In this document: in pieces, positions 1 through 11,604 of the stretch
Layout of the letters: every line of letters begins with the position of its first letter
Numbering within the stretch: position 1 is the stretch's first letter
Source of the DNA: Hevea brasiliensis
Taxonomy: Eukaryota > Streptophyta > Magnoliopsida > Malpighiales > Euphorbiaceae
DNA: 64,000 bases
Assembly (NCBI RefSeq): GCF_030052815.1
Contig: NC_079505.1
Coordinates: forward strand, 16,869,064 to 16,933,063
Reading direction: 5' to 3'
Position numbers and translations under genes: made by a program
The notes under the pieces: model-generated
Database searches by the model: none
Told to the model about the DNA's origin: nothing
Seen by the model: the letters and a program-made list of their open reading frames with translations, nothing else

Positions 1-2231
1 TTTTAACAATCACACCCCACCTTTTTTTGGTACAACATGCACAGGAGTCACCCCATGCTTGTAATTTTAAGATTTCCTTTTTCACAACATCCTTCATTGT
101 AGGATTCAATCTTCTTTGATGTTCAATGGAAGGTTTACTATTTGGCTCTAGGAAAATCCTATGCATACAAACTGTTGGACTAATTCCCTTTATATCATCA
201 ATTGCATAACCCAAAACTCTTCTATATTCTCTCAAAACTCTCAATAATTTTTCATTCTCAATATCAGTCAAAGATGCATTAATTATAACAGAATATGTTC
301 CATTGGGTCCAAAAAAAGCATACCTGAGGTTGGAAGGAAGAGGTTTAAGATCTACCTTTGGGGCATCCTCTACCTTTAATGATGGTGGTTTGATCTCCAA
401 ATTTTGCACTTCTTCAAGCTGAAAAATTGTGGCTTCAGGATGTGGTGGAGAGCTCTCCAAGTATTGTGCAAAAGCAGCTATGTTGTGATTATCATCATCA
501 ATGCTCCCACCATGGACTAAGCAATTTTCAAGTGGGTCTTGTGGATAGTTTTTTCTTAAATGCTCTTGAACAATCTCATCAATAATGTCTACCCGCAAAC
601 AAGACTCAACTTCTTCATGTTTCCTTTTCATGGCTGGATTGATGTTGAATATCATTTGATCATCTCCCACTCTAAGTGTCAATTTCTCACCCTTTACATC
701 AATTAATGCACCAGCTGTTGCCAAAAAGGGTCTTCCCAATAAGATAGGAATTTTTGTGTCTTCTTCCATATCTAAAATGACAAAGTCCACTGGAATGTAG
801 AATTTCCCAACCTTGATAGGCACATTTTCAAGAATGCCTTCTAGATACTTAATTGAACGGTCAGCCAATGAAAGATACATGTTTGTGGGCTTCAACTCTC
901 CCATATTAAACTTCTCATAAATTGAAAGAGGCATTAGGCTAACACTAGCTCCAAGGTCACATAAGGCATTTGCCACACAATTATCACCAATATGACAAGG
1001 GATGGAAAACACACCCGGATCTTTGAGTTTGGGAGGTAACTTCTTCTGAATTATAGCACTGCATTGCTCTCCCAAGTTGATGGTGTCATAATCTTCTAGC
1101 CTTCTCTTGTTGGTAAGAATCTCCTTAAAAAACTTGGCATAACTTGGCATTTGGGATAGTGCCTCAGTGAATGGCACATTGATATACAACTTCTTTAGCA
1201 CTTCAAGGAATTTGCCAAATTGTTTGTCTAGCTTATGCTTGATGAATCTTTGAGGGTAGGGAAGGGTGGGCTTGTAAGGCTCAGGTGGGATGTATGGTTT
1301 CTCTCCCTCATCTTGCTCACTTTTTCTTTCTTCTTCTTTTTCATTTTTCTTGCTCTCAATTAAATTTTCTTCTTTTGTGCTCTCTTTTTCTTCTCTCTTA
1401 TTTTCACTCTCTTGACCAACTTTCTTACCACTTCTCAAGGTCACAACCTTACATTGTTCATGAGGGCTTTGTGGTTGGCTAGGTAGTTTCCCATAGGATT
1501 TGCTTCCTGATGAGCTTGCTTGTTGAGCCAATTGAGTCTCCAACATGCGGTTGTGAACTTGTAATTGATTCATGGTTTGTCTCATGTGTTGCATTTCTTC
1601 CTCCAATTCGCTATTCATCTTGCTTTGTTCAGTAAAAAATTTCTCCATCATGCTTTCCAAGGTTGGCTTCGGTTCATGAGGTGGAAGGGATTGTTGTGCT
1701 CTTAATTGATATCCAGGTTGTGGCTGCCTTGTGGGCTGAAATTGAGGCTGAAATTGAGGCCTATTCTGCTGCATATATTGCTGGTTATGAGGATAATTTG
1801 AGCTTTGACCTTGTTGAGCAAAATTTGCTTGTGGTCTCCATGTTGAGTTGTTCACATTAGAGTAAGAATTTCCCATAGGTTTCTGTTGATAACCTCCTGC
1901 ATAAGCAGCTTGTTCTTGCAAATAATCATCACCATAAGAAGAGTAATCAACTCCACAACTTTGAGTTCCATCTGTGAAGGCAACTTGTTGCATAGTTGTA
2001 GGAGTTGAGGTTGTTGCCTTTGTGCAAAAATCACTAAGAAGCTGAGTCAACTGGTCAAATCTTGCATTCATATAGCTAACTGAGTCAAGTTCATAAATCC
2101 CAGCTTTCTTTGGCTCAAGTGCTCTAGGATTTCCCCACAAATGGGTATTATGAGCAATCTTCTCTAATAGATCATAGCATTCTTCACTTGTCATTCTCAT
2201 GAAATCTCCTCCGCTATGAATCAATTGTGTT
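1..2231 (-). pseudogene. pol: Athila gag tail, aspartic protease and start of RT (partial, runs off edge)
   Basis: After the 2232-2234 stop the same frame stays open to the window edge, with an internal ATG at 2200. It contains a Gln/Asn/Pro-rich gag tail (~2090-1640), a short coiled-coil-like stretch, the LRSGK motif found before Athila proteases (~1440), a Lys/Glu-rich linker, and a retropepsin with active site DLGASVS (~940-960) and flap-side LLGRPFL (~730-750). The RT start has the RRLNP motif (~100-115). Near 65 the frame jumps: residues expected between the helix ending KLQ and the VVPKKGG motif are missing and the reading frame changes, so RT is defective. Confidence 0.82.
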
Positions 2232-3001
2232 TCTTATGGTCGGAGTAACTCAGTGTAGAAATTCTGAACAATCATCCATTTGGGTATTTCATGATGAGGA
2301 CATTGCCTTTCAAGCTCCTTAAATCTCATCCAAGATTCATACAAAGTTTCATCATCCCTTGGCTTAAAAGCTACCATCAAATTCCTCAAATGAGTGGTTT
2401 TCCCAGGTGGGAAAAATTGAGATAGAAAAGCTTGAGATAGCTGCTCCCAATTAGCTATAGTAGCTTGTGGAAGTGAGTCATACCACTCTAATACTGAATC
2501 CTGAAGAGAGAATGGAAATAAGGTGGGCCGAATCACTTCATCTGAAACTCCAGGCTGCCTTTGTGTACAACATATCATCAAAAATTTCTTCAAATGAGAA
2601 TGAGGATTTTCAAGTGGACTACCTCCAAATTGTGAATTCTGAACCATTTGAATAAGACCAGTCTTTAACTCAAATTGATTAGCTCTAATAATAGGTCTGT
2701 TATCTCTCACATCTGCACATCTAGGAAAAGCATAATCCAACATGGATCTTCTCTAAGGATCATTTTGATTAACAACTTCATTTTGCCTATTTTGCTCATT
2801 TCCTCCATTGTTTCCACCAATAGCTCTATTTTGATTCTCCATATTTTCAATTGTCTCCTCTTGCTCAAATCTTTGTTGTTCTTCTTTTTCTGCTTCTTTT
2901 CTTCTCTTGTATTCCTTTTTGTTGGCTCGGCAAAATTTTTCAATTTCTGGGTTGAACAACAATTCAGTATCACTTGTGCTTTTCGATCGTCTCATAAACA
3001 A
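2232..3001 (-). pseudogene. gag: Athila gag (N-terminal and core), broken
   Basis: One minus-strand frame runs from 3001 to 2232 but is cut by stops at 2753-2755 (TAG) and 2232-2234 (TAA). The N-terminal part is Arg/Lys/Glu/Gln-rich with an Asn/Gly tract. The core has the retrotransposon gag signature (RANQFELK, SQFGGSP, then L..WY.SLP.....W..L...FL..FFP and LYESWMRFKEL). This protein would form the cytoplasmic virus-like particle. The same frame continues past the second stop into the gag tail and protease, so the stops look like decay rather than gene ends. Confidence 0.85.
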
Positions 3002-3103
3002 GAAAAGTACTTGAAAAACACAAGGAACAACAGTGAAAATAAAAGAAAATAAAAATTCTAATTAGCTTAAAACAATTAAAATCCAACTTAAAAACAAACA
3101 ATT

Positions 3104-3120
3104 CCCCGGCAACGGCGCCA
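3104..3120 (-). other. Primer-binding site matching tRNA-Asp
   Basis: The plus strand here (CCCCGGCAACGGCGCCA) equals the 3' end of plant tRNA-Asp(GTC) including CCA. The minus strand is therefore an exact 17-nt complement, placed 9 nt inside the LTR edge. A tRNA-Asp primer is usual for Athila elements. Confidence 0.85.
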
Positions 3121-3129
3121 AAAACTTGA

Positions 3130-4620
3130 TGTTGTGTATCCGCAAGTGCACGGGTCACAGTAGTATAGTTTTAAAAAAAATGATATCGATCCCACAGGGA
3201 ATTGTGCTTAAATTGGAAATAAAAGTATAAGCTAATTAGAATGGCAAAATTTAAATATGTAAAATGAAATTTAAAATTTAAGATTGATATTTGAGGAATT
3301 TAAGCTAAATCAAACAATTAACTAAATTAATTAAACTAGATTACCAAAATTTAATTTGAAATTTCTATTTATGAAATTGAGAGGAATTAAATCTAAATTC
3401 AATAAAAATTAAAGTCATTCTAGAGATTGGATTTTCAATATTGTTTGTATGTGGTTTATCCCTAATTTAGCCAAACACATGAGAATTGCAATTTTGAGAG
3501 AAATCAATTCTTAAATTTTTGAAACCTTTTTCAAGCATCTCAAAGTTGGTTTTCATTAAATCAAACCCTGTTTTCACGGTATTTCAAACCTAACAAAAAC
3601 CCAATTAATGCTCTAATTGATTTTAGAAAGTCCCCTTAATTCTCTTAGCTTATCTCTAACACCAAGAAAATAAAGTTTATTGCAAGATTATCTATCCCTA
3701 ATATTCACTTTTCAATCCATCTATTAAGGATTAAAGCTTAACTTAATGAGGGCCCATTCATCAAGCAAGGCAACAAGCTCACAAGCAATAAATCAAAATA
3801 TAACAATCTTCATTTAAATGGCTAAATCAGTTCAAAACCACAATAAAAAACAACATTTACAAACCCATCTCTAGAATCTCAAACAACTACTCACAAATCA
3901 TTGTTTCAAGACAAACCCAAGTGTATAGATGAAGAAATAATGGAAATCTAAGTTAAGGAGTAGAAAAACCCAGAAAAATACAGCTGAAGCTGCTGCTGGA
4001 AAGTGCAAAAAATGGGTTCTGCAGCTGCTAGAAAATGGCTTCACGTGCTCCCTCTTTCTCCCTTTCTTTCTTGCCAAAATTGTCTCCCTTCCTCCTTATG
4101 GAAAGAAAATGATAAAAGAGACTTTATATAGGTGAGGGGACTGCCCTATAATGGGTAAAAAGGTAGAAGATTCCAGAGAAAGTGAGGTATAAAATCAGAG
4201 TAACGGAAATGCCACGTCAGCCATTTCCAGTAAAAATGACATAAGCTGAATAGGTTATGCCGCGGGTTGTGTCGCGGGTTGTGTAACAATCTGCCTGAAT
4301 ATATGACGCTCGACACAACCTGCGACATAAGCTAAATTGGTTGTGCCGCAGGTTGTGTAACTCTCGGCCATTTTTTTTACTCAATTTCAAAAATTTTTGC
4401 AATTCAACTCTAATCTCCTCCAAATGGCTACTCTGATCAAAATACACCAAATTTATCCAAATTTAAACTACAAAACAAATAAATTCCAAAAATTAAACTA
4501 AGAAGTGTGAAAATTATAAAATTGACTAAATATATGCTAATATCTATAATAATAGCTATAAACAAGGGTAAATTATGTGCAAAAATTACTCCTAAATGAT
4601 GATCTAAAATGCATGCATCA
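3130..4620 (-). repeat. 5' LTR of the Athila element
   Basis: A 1491-bp LTR bounded by TG and CA in minus orientation (starts TGATGCATGC, ends ACACAACA), immediately upstream of the primer-binding site. At 4240-4371 it carries a GC-richer block with repeated GGTTGTGT/GTCGCGGG words in direct and inverted order. No coding capacity is seen. Boundaries rest on the terminal dinucleotides and PBS spacing, because the partner LTR is out of view. Confidence 0.8.
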
Positions 4621-4801
4621 ACTATCAGATGAGACAACTTCGATCAACGCAGATCCCTATGGTTAAAGTCCTGTGGAGGAATGCACTTGGGAGTCAGAGC
4701 GGAATATGCACAGCAAGTACCCATATTTATTTGATATGTAACTCTGTGTCATTGTTCTGTCTTGTGTAAAATTTGAGGATGAATTTTTTACGAGGGAAGA
4801 A
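4621..4801 (+). pseudogene. 3' end of a chromovirus pol (integrase C-terminus), interrupted
   Basis: The plus strand encodes RQLRSTQIPMVKVLWRN and, after a frame change with missing codons, TWESERNMHSKYPYLF followed by a stop. This is the standard C-terminal signature of plant Tekay/Del chromovirus integrases. A purine-rich tract (GAGGGAAGAA, ~4792-4801) follows, directly before an LTR. The rest of this element lies to the left, separated by the Athila insertion and beyond the window. Confidence 0.75.
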
Positions 4802-5525
4802 TGTAACACCCTAAATTTTTAAATAATTATTTTATGTGTAGTATATGAGTTTTGACTGGTTGGAGGGCCCAAGAGGGGCCAGATGATGCTGTTAAGATGT
4901 GAATTTGAGACTTGTGGTTTTAGAAGTGGTATTTGAACTACTTTGTAAGTTGGGTAGGTTCTAGGTACAAGGGAAATTTTGCTGGATTTTTGGCATAAAT
5001 TAGGGTGTCTTTTGACTGTCTAAGTTCTTATTTTATATTGGTGCTGACAAATTCATTAATATAATTATTTAGGTGAGTAGGGTCAGCCATCGTCCTCTAC
5101 CCAGTAGCCACAATTATCTCCGGTGTACTGTGAGTAGATATTGATTTTATTTATGATTTCAATATTATTATATATTCAAGGCATGCCCATGCATCATTTA
5201 TAAGTATATGCATGTAGCTATTATAGGCATGCTTTGTATTGCATTATTATTTGATGAAATTAATATGGGTATCGCCTTAGGGTAATTTGGAGCTGTGTGT
5301 ACGTGTCGGTGTGCGTGAGGTGTGGTATTGGATATGGGTAGGACAGGCAGATCGGCTTGAGCTAGTCTCGCTTGGGCCCTGGTCCTTTTTGTGATAAGTC
5401 ACGGTGAGTATAATTTTGAGTTGATCTCACTGACCCTTGCATTTGAACTATTAAGAGAAAGTCCAGCTCGAGTTAATCTTGCTGGTAGAGGTTGGAATTA
5501 AGAGAGCTGTGTAGGGGATCAGCAC

Positions 5526-5611
<86 letters not shown>

Positions 5612-6315
5612 ATTGATGTGACATACGAGTGTATGAGTGCTCCAAATTATTCTTTGTGTAAATATTATTTGGGCTTGGTTGAATGTGTTGATATATGCTG
5701 CATTTCATCCTTAGGGATGCATTAGCCCTAGATAGTTATAAAAATTATATTTAAAATCAATATCTTACTCTATGAGTCGAATGCTCACTCCTGTTCACCT
5801 CAATTTTTTTAGGATATAGGAGAATTGATTTTGTGATTAACCTGCTTCCTTCCTCGTAGGTCTATTAGTAGCAAATAACAGTATTATATGGTATTGATTA
5901 TAAATCTAGAACCCCGCATGTGTTAGAAGTATTTTAATTGGTTTGGGACTATAATAGTTTATTTATTTTTGAAATTATAAACCTAATATTTATGCTTGTG
6001 TGGATATATGGAATGGATATTTATCTTGGATGAAGGAGTTGAGCTCCCATTTAATTAAATTGTTATGTTGAGTATTATGAGGGTGAGCTGAGCTCCCCAA
6101 ATAGATATATTTTATGATTACAAGTTGGGCGAGTTAAGAACTCTCCGTTGGATAGTCCAGGTTATGGCTGGACTCTATCCGGTTAGTTTCTTGAATTGGG
6201 ATTTAGAGTATGGGCTTCATAGTTGGGCTAGAACAATTAAGATTACCACGGGCTTTGGGGGCCTTATGTTGACCCAAGTCCTGGTGCCGGTCTGCCCATA
6301 ATTTGGGTTGTGACA
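4802..6315 (+). repeat. 3' LTR of a Ty3/gypsy chromovirus
   Basis: It starts TGTAACACCC directly after the polypurine tract and ends GGTTGTGACA, giving a 1.51-kb LTR with TGT/ACA ends, a classic plant chromovirus LTR start. It contains a (TA)n run at ~5528-5579 followed by ~31 T. No gene is seen inside. The right boundary is inferred from the inverted terminal bases. Confidence 0.72.
5528..5610. repeat. (TA)n microsatellite followed by T tract
   Basis: About 26 TA units run directly into about 31 consecutive T, inside the chromovirus LTR. Open frames crossing it (Ile-Tyr or Phe runs) are artefacts. Confidence 0.95.
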
Positions 6316-6371
6316 ATCCATATAGGTGACTTAAACTATTTTTCCAACAAATAGGTATGATCCTATATTTA

Positions 6372-6848
6372 GGAATAAATTTTAACAACTGTTCCTGAAC
6401 TTATAGGTTGTAACATTATAGTCCTTCAACTTTAAAATGTAACATAAAACCCCTTCAACTTTCATATTTTGTATAGTAAAATCTCTCTGACTTTAAATTA
6501 CTAATTTTTCAGTTAGATGCTAACATGAACAGATCCAGCGTAGTGCTTAATGAGCATTTTCTTTTCTTTCATATACAAAGTGTAAAATTATTCTTTCTAC
6601 ACATGAAAAATTATTTTTTCTGTAGAGAATAGAAGGATTCAATTAACACATGGCTTGAGAGAGGAAAGAGAAATGATGACTAAGCATTACGCTGAAACTA
6701 TTCGGGTCAACGTCTAACTAGAAAACTGGTAACTGAATGTTAGAGGGATTTTACTGTGTAAAATTTGAAAGTTGATGGAGGTTTTATGTTACATTTTTAA
6801 ATTGAATGACTATAGCATTACAACCATAACGGTTGTTAAAATTTACCC
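6372..6848. mobile_element. Mutator-like foldback MITE with 9-bp TSD
   Basis: The left arm from 6372 (GGAATAAATTTTAACAAC...) and the reverse complement of the right end at 6848 (GGGTAAATTTTAACAAC...) match with mismatches for roughly 170-200 bp. The 477-bp element is therefore mostly one long inverted repeat with a short spacer. It is flanked by a perfect 9-bp direct repeat CTATATTTA (6363-6371 and 6849-6857), the duplication size made by Mutator-superfamily transposases. It is non-coding and so non-autonomous. Confidence 0.85.
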
Positions 6849-6857
6849 CTATATTTA

Positions 6858-8197
6858 GTCTAGAATTATTTTTTTTTTTAATGTAATATATGCCCGAAAA
6901 TTGAATATCCACCGAGGTCCCAGGAGATGGAAGGTTTGAAGTTGAGTCATGAGAGAGATTTAATATCAAATTTATGTAGGGAGACCTTTGATGGTCAAAG
7001 GTTATATCTTTGGCTGCCAAAGTCCCCATATCAAAAATATAAAATTCGAAATTTTTATAACCTTCTATAAGCTCACCCCCAAAATCTTCCTTGAACTTAC
7101 TTTTCTGTTTTCCCTATTCGCCTTCAGTTTTTCTCATTTTTTCTTCACTTTTCCCATCTTAAATAACCCAATTCCATTAGAATCACCCTCAAGCTCCCTA
7201 AGTTGTTAAAAGAACTACCTTTAATCCTCTCTTAAGTTGGTTAAAGAGAGATGTTGAGGTATCATTCTCCTTTTAAAACCCTAATTTAGCTTGATATAAT
7301 TTTTTTGAAGGTTTTAAATATGCTACGTGTTCCAATGGCTTTAAATCTACCTATTCTTTAGCGTTGATAACGGTCTCAATTTTAAGTTGTTACATTTTCA
7401 ATCAAATAAGGATATCATTATTTTTTTTTTCTCTTGTTTTAATCAAAGCAAAATAAATTTGAGTTTCACAAGCACATACACTATAATATTATCAGTATGC
7501 AAGCAGCAGTTTAGTGTATAAGCATTTATTTATTAACGGCATAAAAATATTCGTATGGTGGAGGTTGGTTAAAGATGGTGTTACATGGCATTCAAAACAG
7601 CCTTGAAGTGAACGAATTAGAAAGATCAAAGAAGGAAATGAGACACCTCTTTCTTGAACTATAACATGAACAGATCTTCCAATCCACACCAATCCCGAGT
7701 TTTTCTTCATTCCTCTCATATACTACCGTAACACCCTTAATTTTAGGTTTTAAAAAAAAGTTTTCATGTCAAATTTATTACATAATAAATAATATGAATT
7801 TAAAAATATTTTTATTAGTTAATAAGTTCATTCCTTAATTATATATTTATGTATATTATTGATTATTAATTATTAAATGAATTGTAGATAAAAAAAAATA
7901 AGTTATATATGAATAAATATGAATTAAAATTGAATTAGAATAAATAATTTAATTAAAATTAAAATTAAATTAATTATTGAAAAAAGAAAAAGAATTTATG
8001 AAAGCAATAGCATGGAAAATTATATAGGGTAGTGAATTGCAATAAGAAATGTAATCGAAATATAAATTGCTATTAAACCAGAAAAAGAGATATAGTTGTA
8101 TTAAAATTTATTTTGTGTAAATAATTATAAGTATAGAGATAAAGTTCTAATATTTTTAAAAAAAGTTTTATTAGGATTTATTTAAAAATAAATTTCA

Positions 8198-8233
<36 letters not shown>

Positions 8234-9115
8234 CCATAAGGATATAGGTTTTTTAGTAAATTATATAAATTTAAAACTTTTTGAACATCAAAGAGTAAAA
8301 ATATGCTTGGAAAAAATAGGATTCCTTTCAAGAATCAAAGACTTATTAAAATTATAAATTTGAAAAATACAAATAAAAATATGATTTTATAATAATTTAG
8401 AGTATATCTATTACCATTTGATATATAGTAAAATATAAAAAATATATATATAATATTAAAGATTGAAAAATATTAATACTGCAATATTTTTTGAGATAAA
8501 TTAGTACTGCAATATTAAGTTTTAATATTAGAATCGTATTTAGAATTTTGATATATAATAAGATTCTTTTAATTTGTAATTATAACTCATCAAATAACAA
8601 ATTACACAAAATTTTATATAATATGATAACAATGTATATTATAATTTTTATATTTTATACTAGTTAATTTATTAAATTATTGTTTAAAATAAGAATACAA
8701 AGATTTTATTAATGCATAAAAATATTTATAATAAATAATTTATGTATATTTAGTCAGAATGAAATTAATCTCCATTAAACTTATTTTTTTATATAGTTTA
8801 AACTTTAAATATATTATAACTTTTAATTTTGTTATTATATAACACATTGTTGTCATTAAAACTTTGGTATTTCTACATGTTTTCCCCCTTACAAAAAAAA
8901 ATCTTTCCTTTTCTAATTTGTTATTTAAGATTTTTTTTTCTAATTTCGATTTTATAACTTGCGTTTTTTATGGGAGCATTTTAGAAAATGAAAATTTATT
9001 TCAAATTAATCATCTTAAGATAACGTATTTCTTATAATCTTTAAATAATTAATTATATAATTTATTGTCAAATTAACGTGGGCTATTAAATTAGTGCATA
9101 CTTTAGATCTATCAA
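6858..9115. other. AT-rich spacer without recognisable gene
   Basis: Both strands hold only short, unconvincing frames. A (TA)n run lies at about 8204-8232. The start of the spacer (6900-7720) is less AT-rich but matches nothing I recognise. Confidence 0.7.
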
Positions 9116-11123
9116 TCTATATCTATAACATTGACTTTACCTAAATTGCCCTTTATTATTTATAATATTCATTATTATATTTTTTATTATTTAATTTAAC
9201 TTTACAATTTATATAAATTTAAAATTCTTAGGACTTAAAATTTAATTGTCTATATAATTTTAGAGTTTATATAAATTTAAAATTTTTAGTTCTACTTATA
9301 TTTAAATTCTACTTAATTAAATTTTTATTATAATATAATTTAAAATAAAATTTTATAAAAATATCTCTATGATTTATCTTATTTATAAAAATAGAAAAGT
9401 ATTTTATTTATATAAATTTCTTTTTTAATGAATCTAATATATTTCTATCTCTATCTTATAATTATTTATATAAAAATATTTTAATATAATTATATTTAAA
9501 TTTATGTAAATGAACAAGAAAATAAATTAATTTTTGCTAACCAAACATATGAATTAATGTTTTTAAGTTTTTTTTTTATTTTAATTTCTTATAAGTTCAT
9601 TTCAAAAATATTTCATATAAAATAAATTTATATTTTTAATTATAAATATATTTTTAAAATTCTTAATTATTGCATTAATATTTAATTAGTGTGTAATATA
9701 TAATAAAATTTTATGAATATAAAATTTTTAAATAATATATAATTACTTACAAAGCATATAAAATAAATTATATATATGAGAAAAAAATTAAATAGATAAG
9801 TATATTACTTAAAAAAAATTAATAGTTAACATAATATGTCAAGTTGGAATTTAATTATAAAATTAATATAGTTAATTGAATGATTGAAATTTATAATATT
9901 GATTTTTTTATTTTAAAATGATATATTATTAAAAGTTAAAAAAATGCTAATGTGTGTACATATAAAAAAATAATAATTTTTTAATCTTTTAATACGATAA
10001 TCTTATTCTAGCATAGTAAATAATAAATACGTATAAACAGAATTAGGAATCATATTTTGAATATAGAATTTTTATTACAATTAAATAAATTTATATTTAA
10101 ATATAAACTTAAATTGATATTTTGATTTAAAAATAATCTAATTTTCATATGAATATAAGCATTACATAATTTAATAGAATTTTTATTTATTTGGATTCAA
10201 TAACTTTCTTTGTTAAAATTTGACGTTTACTTTTAAAAAAATAATTATATAAAAATTTATTTTAAAAATAAATTATAAGTTAGTTTGATAGTGTATTTTA
10301 TTATAAATCAAATAATTGTTTATATATTTTTTAATATAATTATTTCAATTAAAAATAATAATATACTAACATCAGTATTTTTTTATTCTATTAGTATTGA
10401 TTTTTTATTTTTTATATAAAAAGAGAATTTTAGTTATTAATTTATTATTTATAAATAATTTATTAGTATTAATATATTTATCAATCTTATTTTTTTTTTT
10501 TTTTTTTTTTATATATAAAAAAAATATATATTATTATATATATATAAAAAAAAAAAAATATAAATGATACTTATTAATATGAGTGTCAAGAGATAATTTT
10601 ATCAAATAAAATTAAAAAATTGAATAAAAAATAACTAGAAATTTAACGTTATATGAAATTATACTAAATACAATTTATTTTACTATTATATGTATAAACT
10701 CTTAAATGGCGTTAAAAAAATTTTTAATTTTTCACATTAATTATATATGTTTTATAAAAAATTATATAATGTTAAAAACTAATTAGTTTTGATAAACCCA
10801 TGCATTTCATTATTGACTAAATTTGACACAAAAATATATGAACCAACAAAATAATAAATAATTAAATTTACATATTTATAAAACACTTAAAATTATAAAA
10901 TATATTATAATAATAAATTTTGCATAGTAAATTTCACCAAAATAATTTATTATTTTCATTGATATACTTTTATATTCATTAACTTAATCTAAAAATAATA
11001 AGTATACATATAACATATATGTAATAAAAAATAAAAAATTATTATATTGTCATAATAATAATAATTATGATACACACAACTAAAGTATAAAGAACGTGCA
11101 ATGCACATTTAAAAAATAACTAG
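9116..11123 (+). mobile_element. Candidate non-autonomous Helitron
   Basis: The block starts TCTATATCTATAACATTGAC after an A and ends CTAG before a T. A short palindrome (GTGCA-A-TGCAC, 11096-11106) sits 13 nt upstream of the CTAG. A 5' TC, 3' CTRR, subterminal GTGCA/TGCAC hairpin and insertion between A and T are the Helitron hallmarks, and the 5' end resembles plant Helitron leaders. The interior is very AT-rich and encodes no Rep/helicase. The hairpin is weak and no second copy is in view. Confidence 0.5.
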
Positions 11124-11604
11124 TTATATTAAATATATAAAAATATTTTTGTTCACTCAAAAGTTCGCCCCATCATTTATATATTTATATAGATTATAAA
11201 TTATAAATAAATTAAGATTAGGCTCAATAAGGGCTAACCGTAAAAAGTTAGACTTAATTATGGACTATCCCGTTCTAAATTTTCTTTGTCCTTTAAACAA
11301 ATTGAAGAAAGATTTTTTTTTTTTTTTGTAATATTTCCTTTCTCCCTTAATTTTTAACATTCCAAATAAAGTGTTAATAAACTGAAAACAGAACTTGAAA
11401 CTAAACTTTCTTTAGGAAACAACATTAATTGAGTAAAGATGCATTTGAGCCACCAGGCTACTAGCCTAGAAGTCAAGTGCCTAATTTGTTACATTAAGAA
11501 ACTTGGCCTATCATACACTTAATACCTCTTTTACATGTGGATTCCACTGTAAATATTGTGTTTTGTGTCTACCATAAACTAGATCAAGCAAGAATTTCCC
11601 TTTG
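11124..11604. other. 3' flank of the TNL gene; no gene seen
   Basis: This holds the TNL 3' UTR and, if the strong splice donor at 11664 is used, possibly a last small exon that I could not identify. No other coding signal is visible. Confidence 0.5.

Larger units (their letters stand above)
1..4620 (-). mobile_element. Athila-type Ty3/gypsy LTR retrotransposon, 5' part (runs off left edge)
   Basis: Read on the minus strand, this runs LTR (4620-3130), primer-binding site (3120-3104), gag, protease and the start of reverse transcriptase, and leaves the window at base 1. The gag core, the DLGAS protease motif, the long low-complexity region between them and a primer site matching tRNA-Asp are typical of the Athila lineage. 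In-frame stops and a damaged RT start show that this copy is inactive. The right end (4620) abuts the 3' end of a chromovirus, so the Athila element is nested in it. The partner LTR and the other target-site copy lie outside the window. Confidence 0.88.

Noticed and set aside
5451..5725. Frames with Ile-Tyr and Lys or Phe runs
   Set aside because: Translation of the (TA)n and T tracts in the chromovirus LTR.
7730..7760. GTAACACCCTTAATTTTAGG as a further gypsy LTR start
   Set aside because: The first T of TGTAACACCC is C here, no matching end or pol is nearby, and the following sequence is plain AT-rich DNA.
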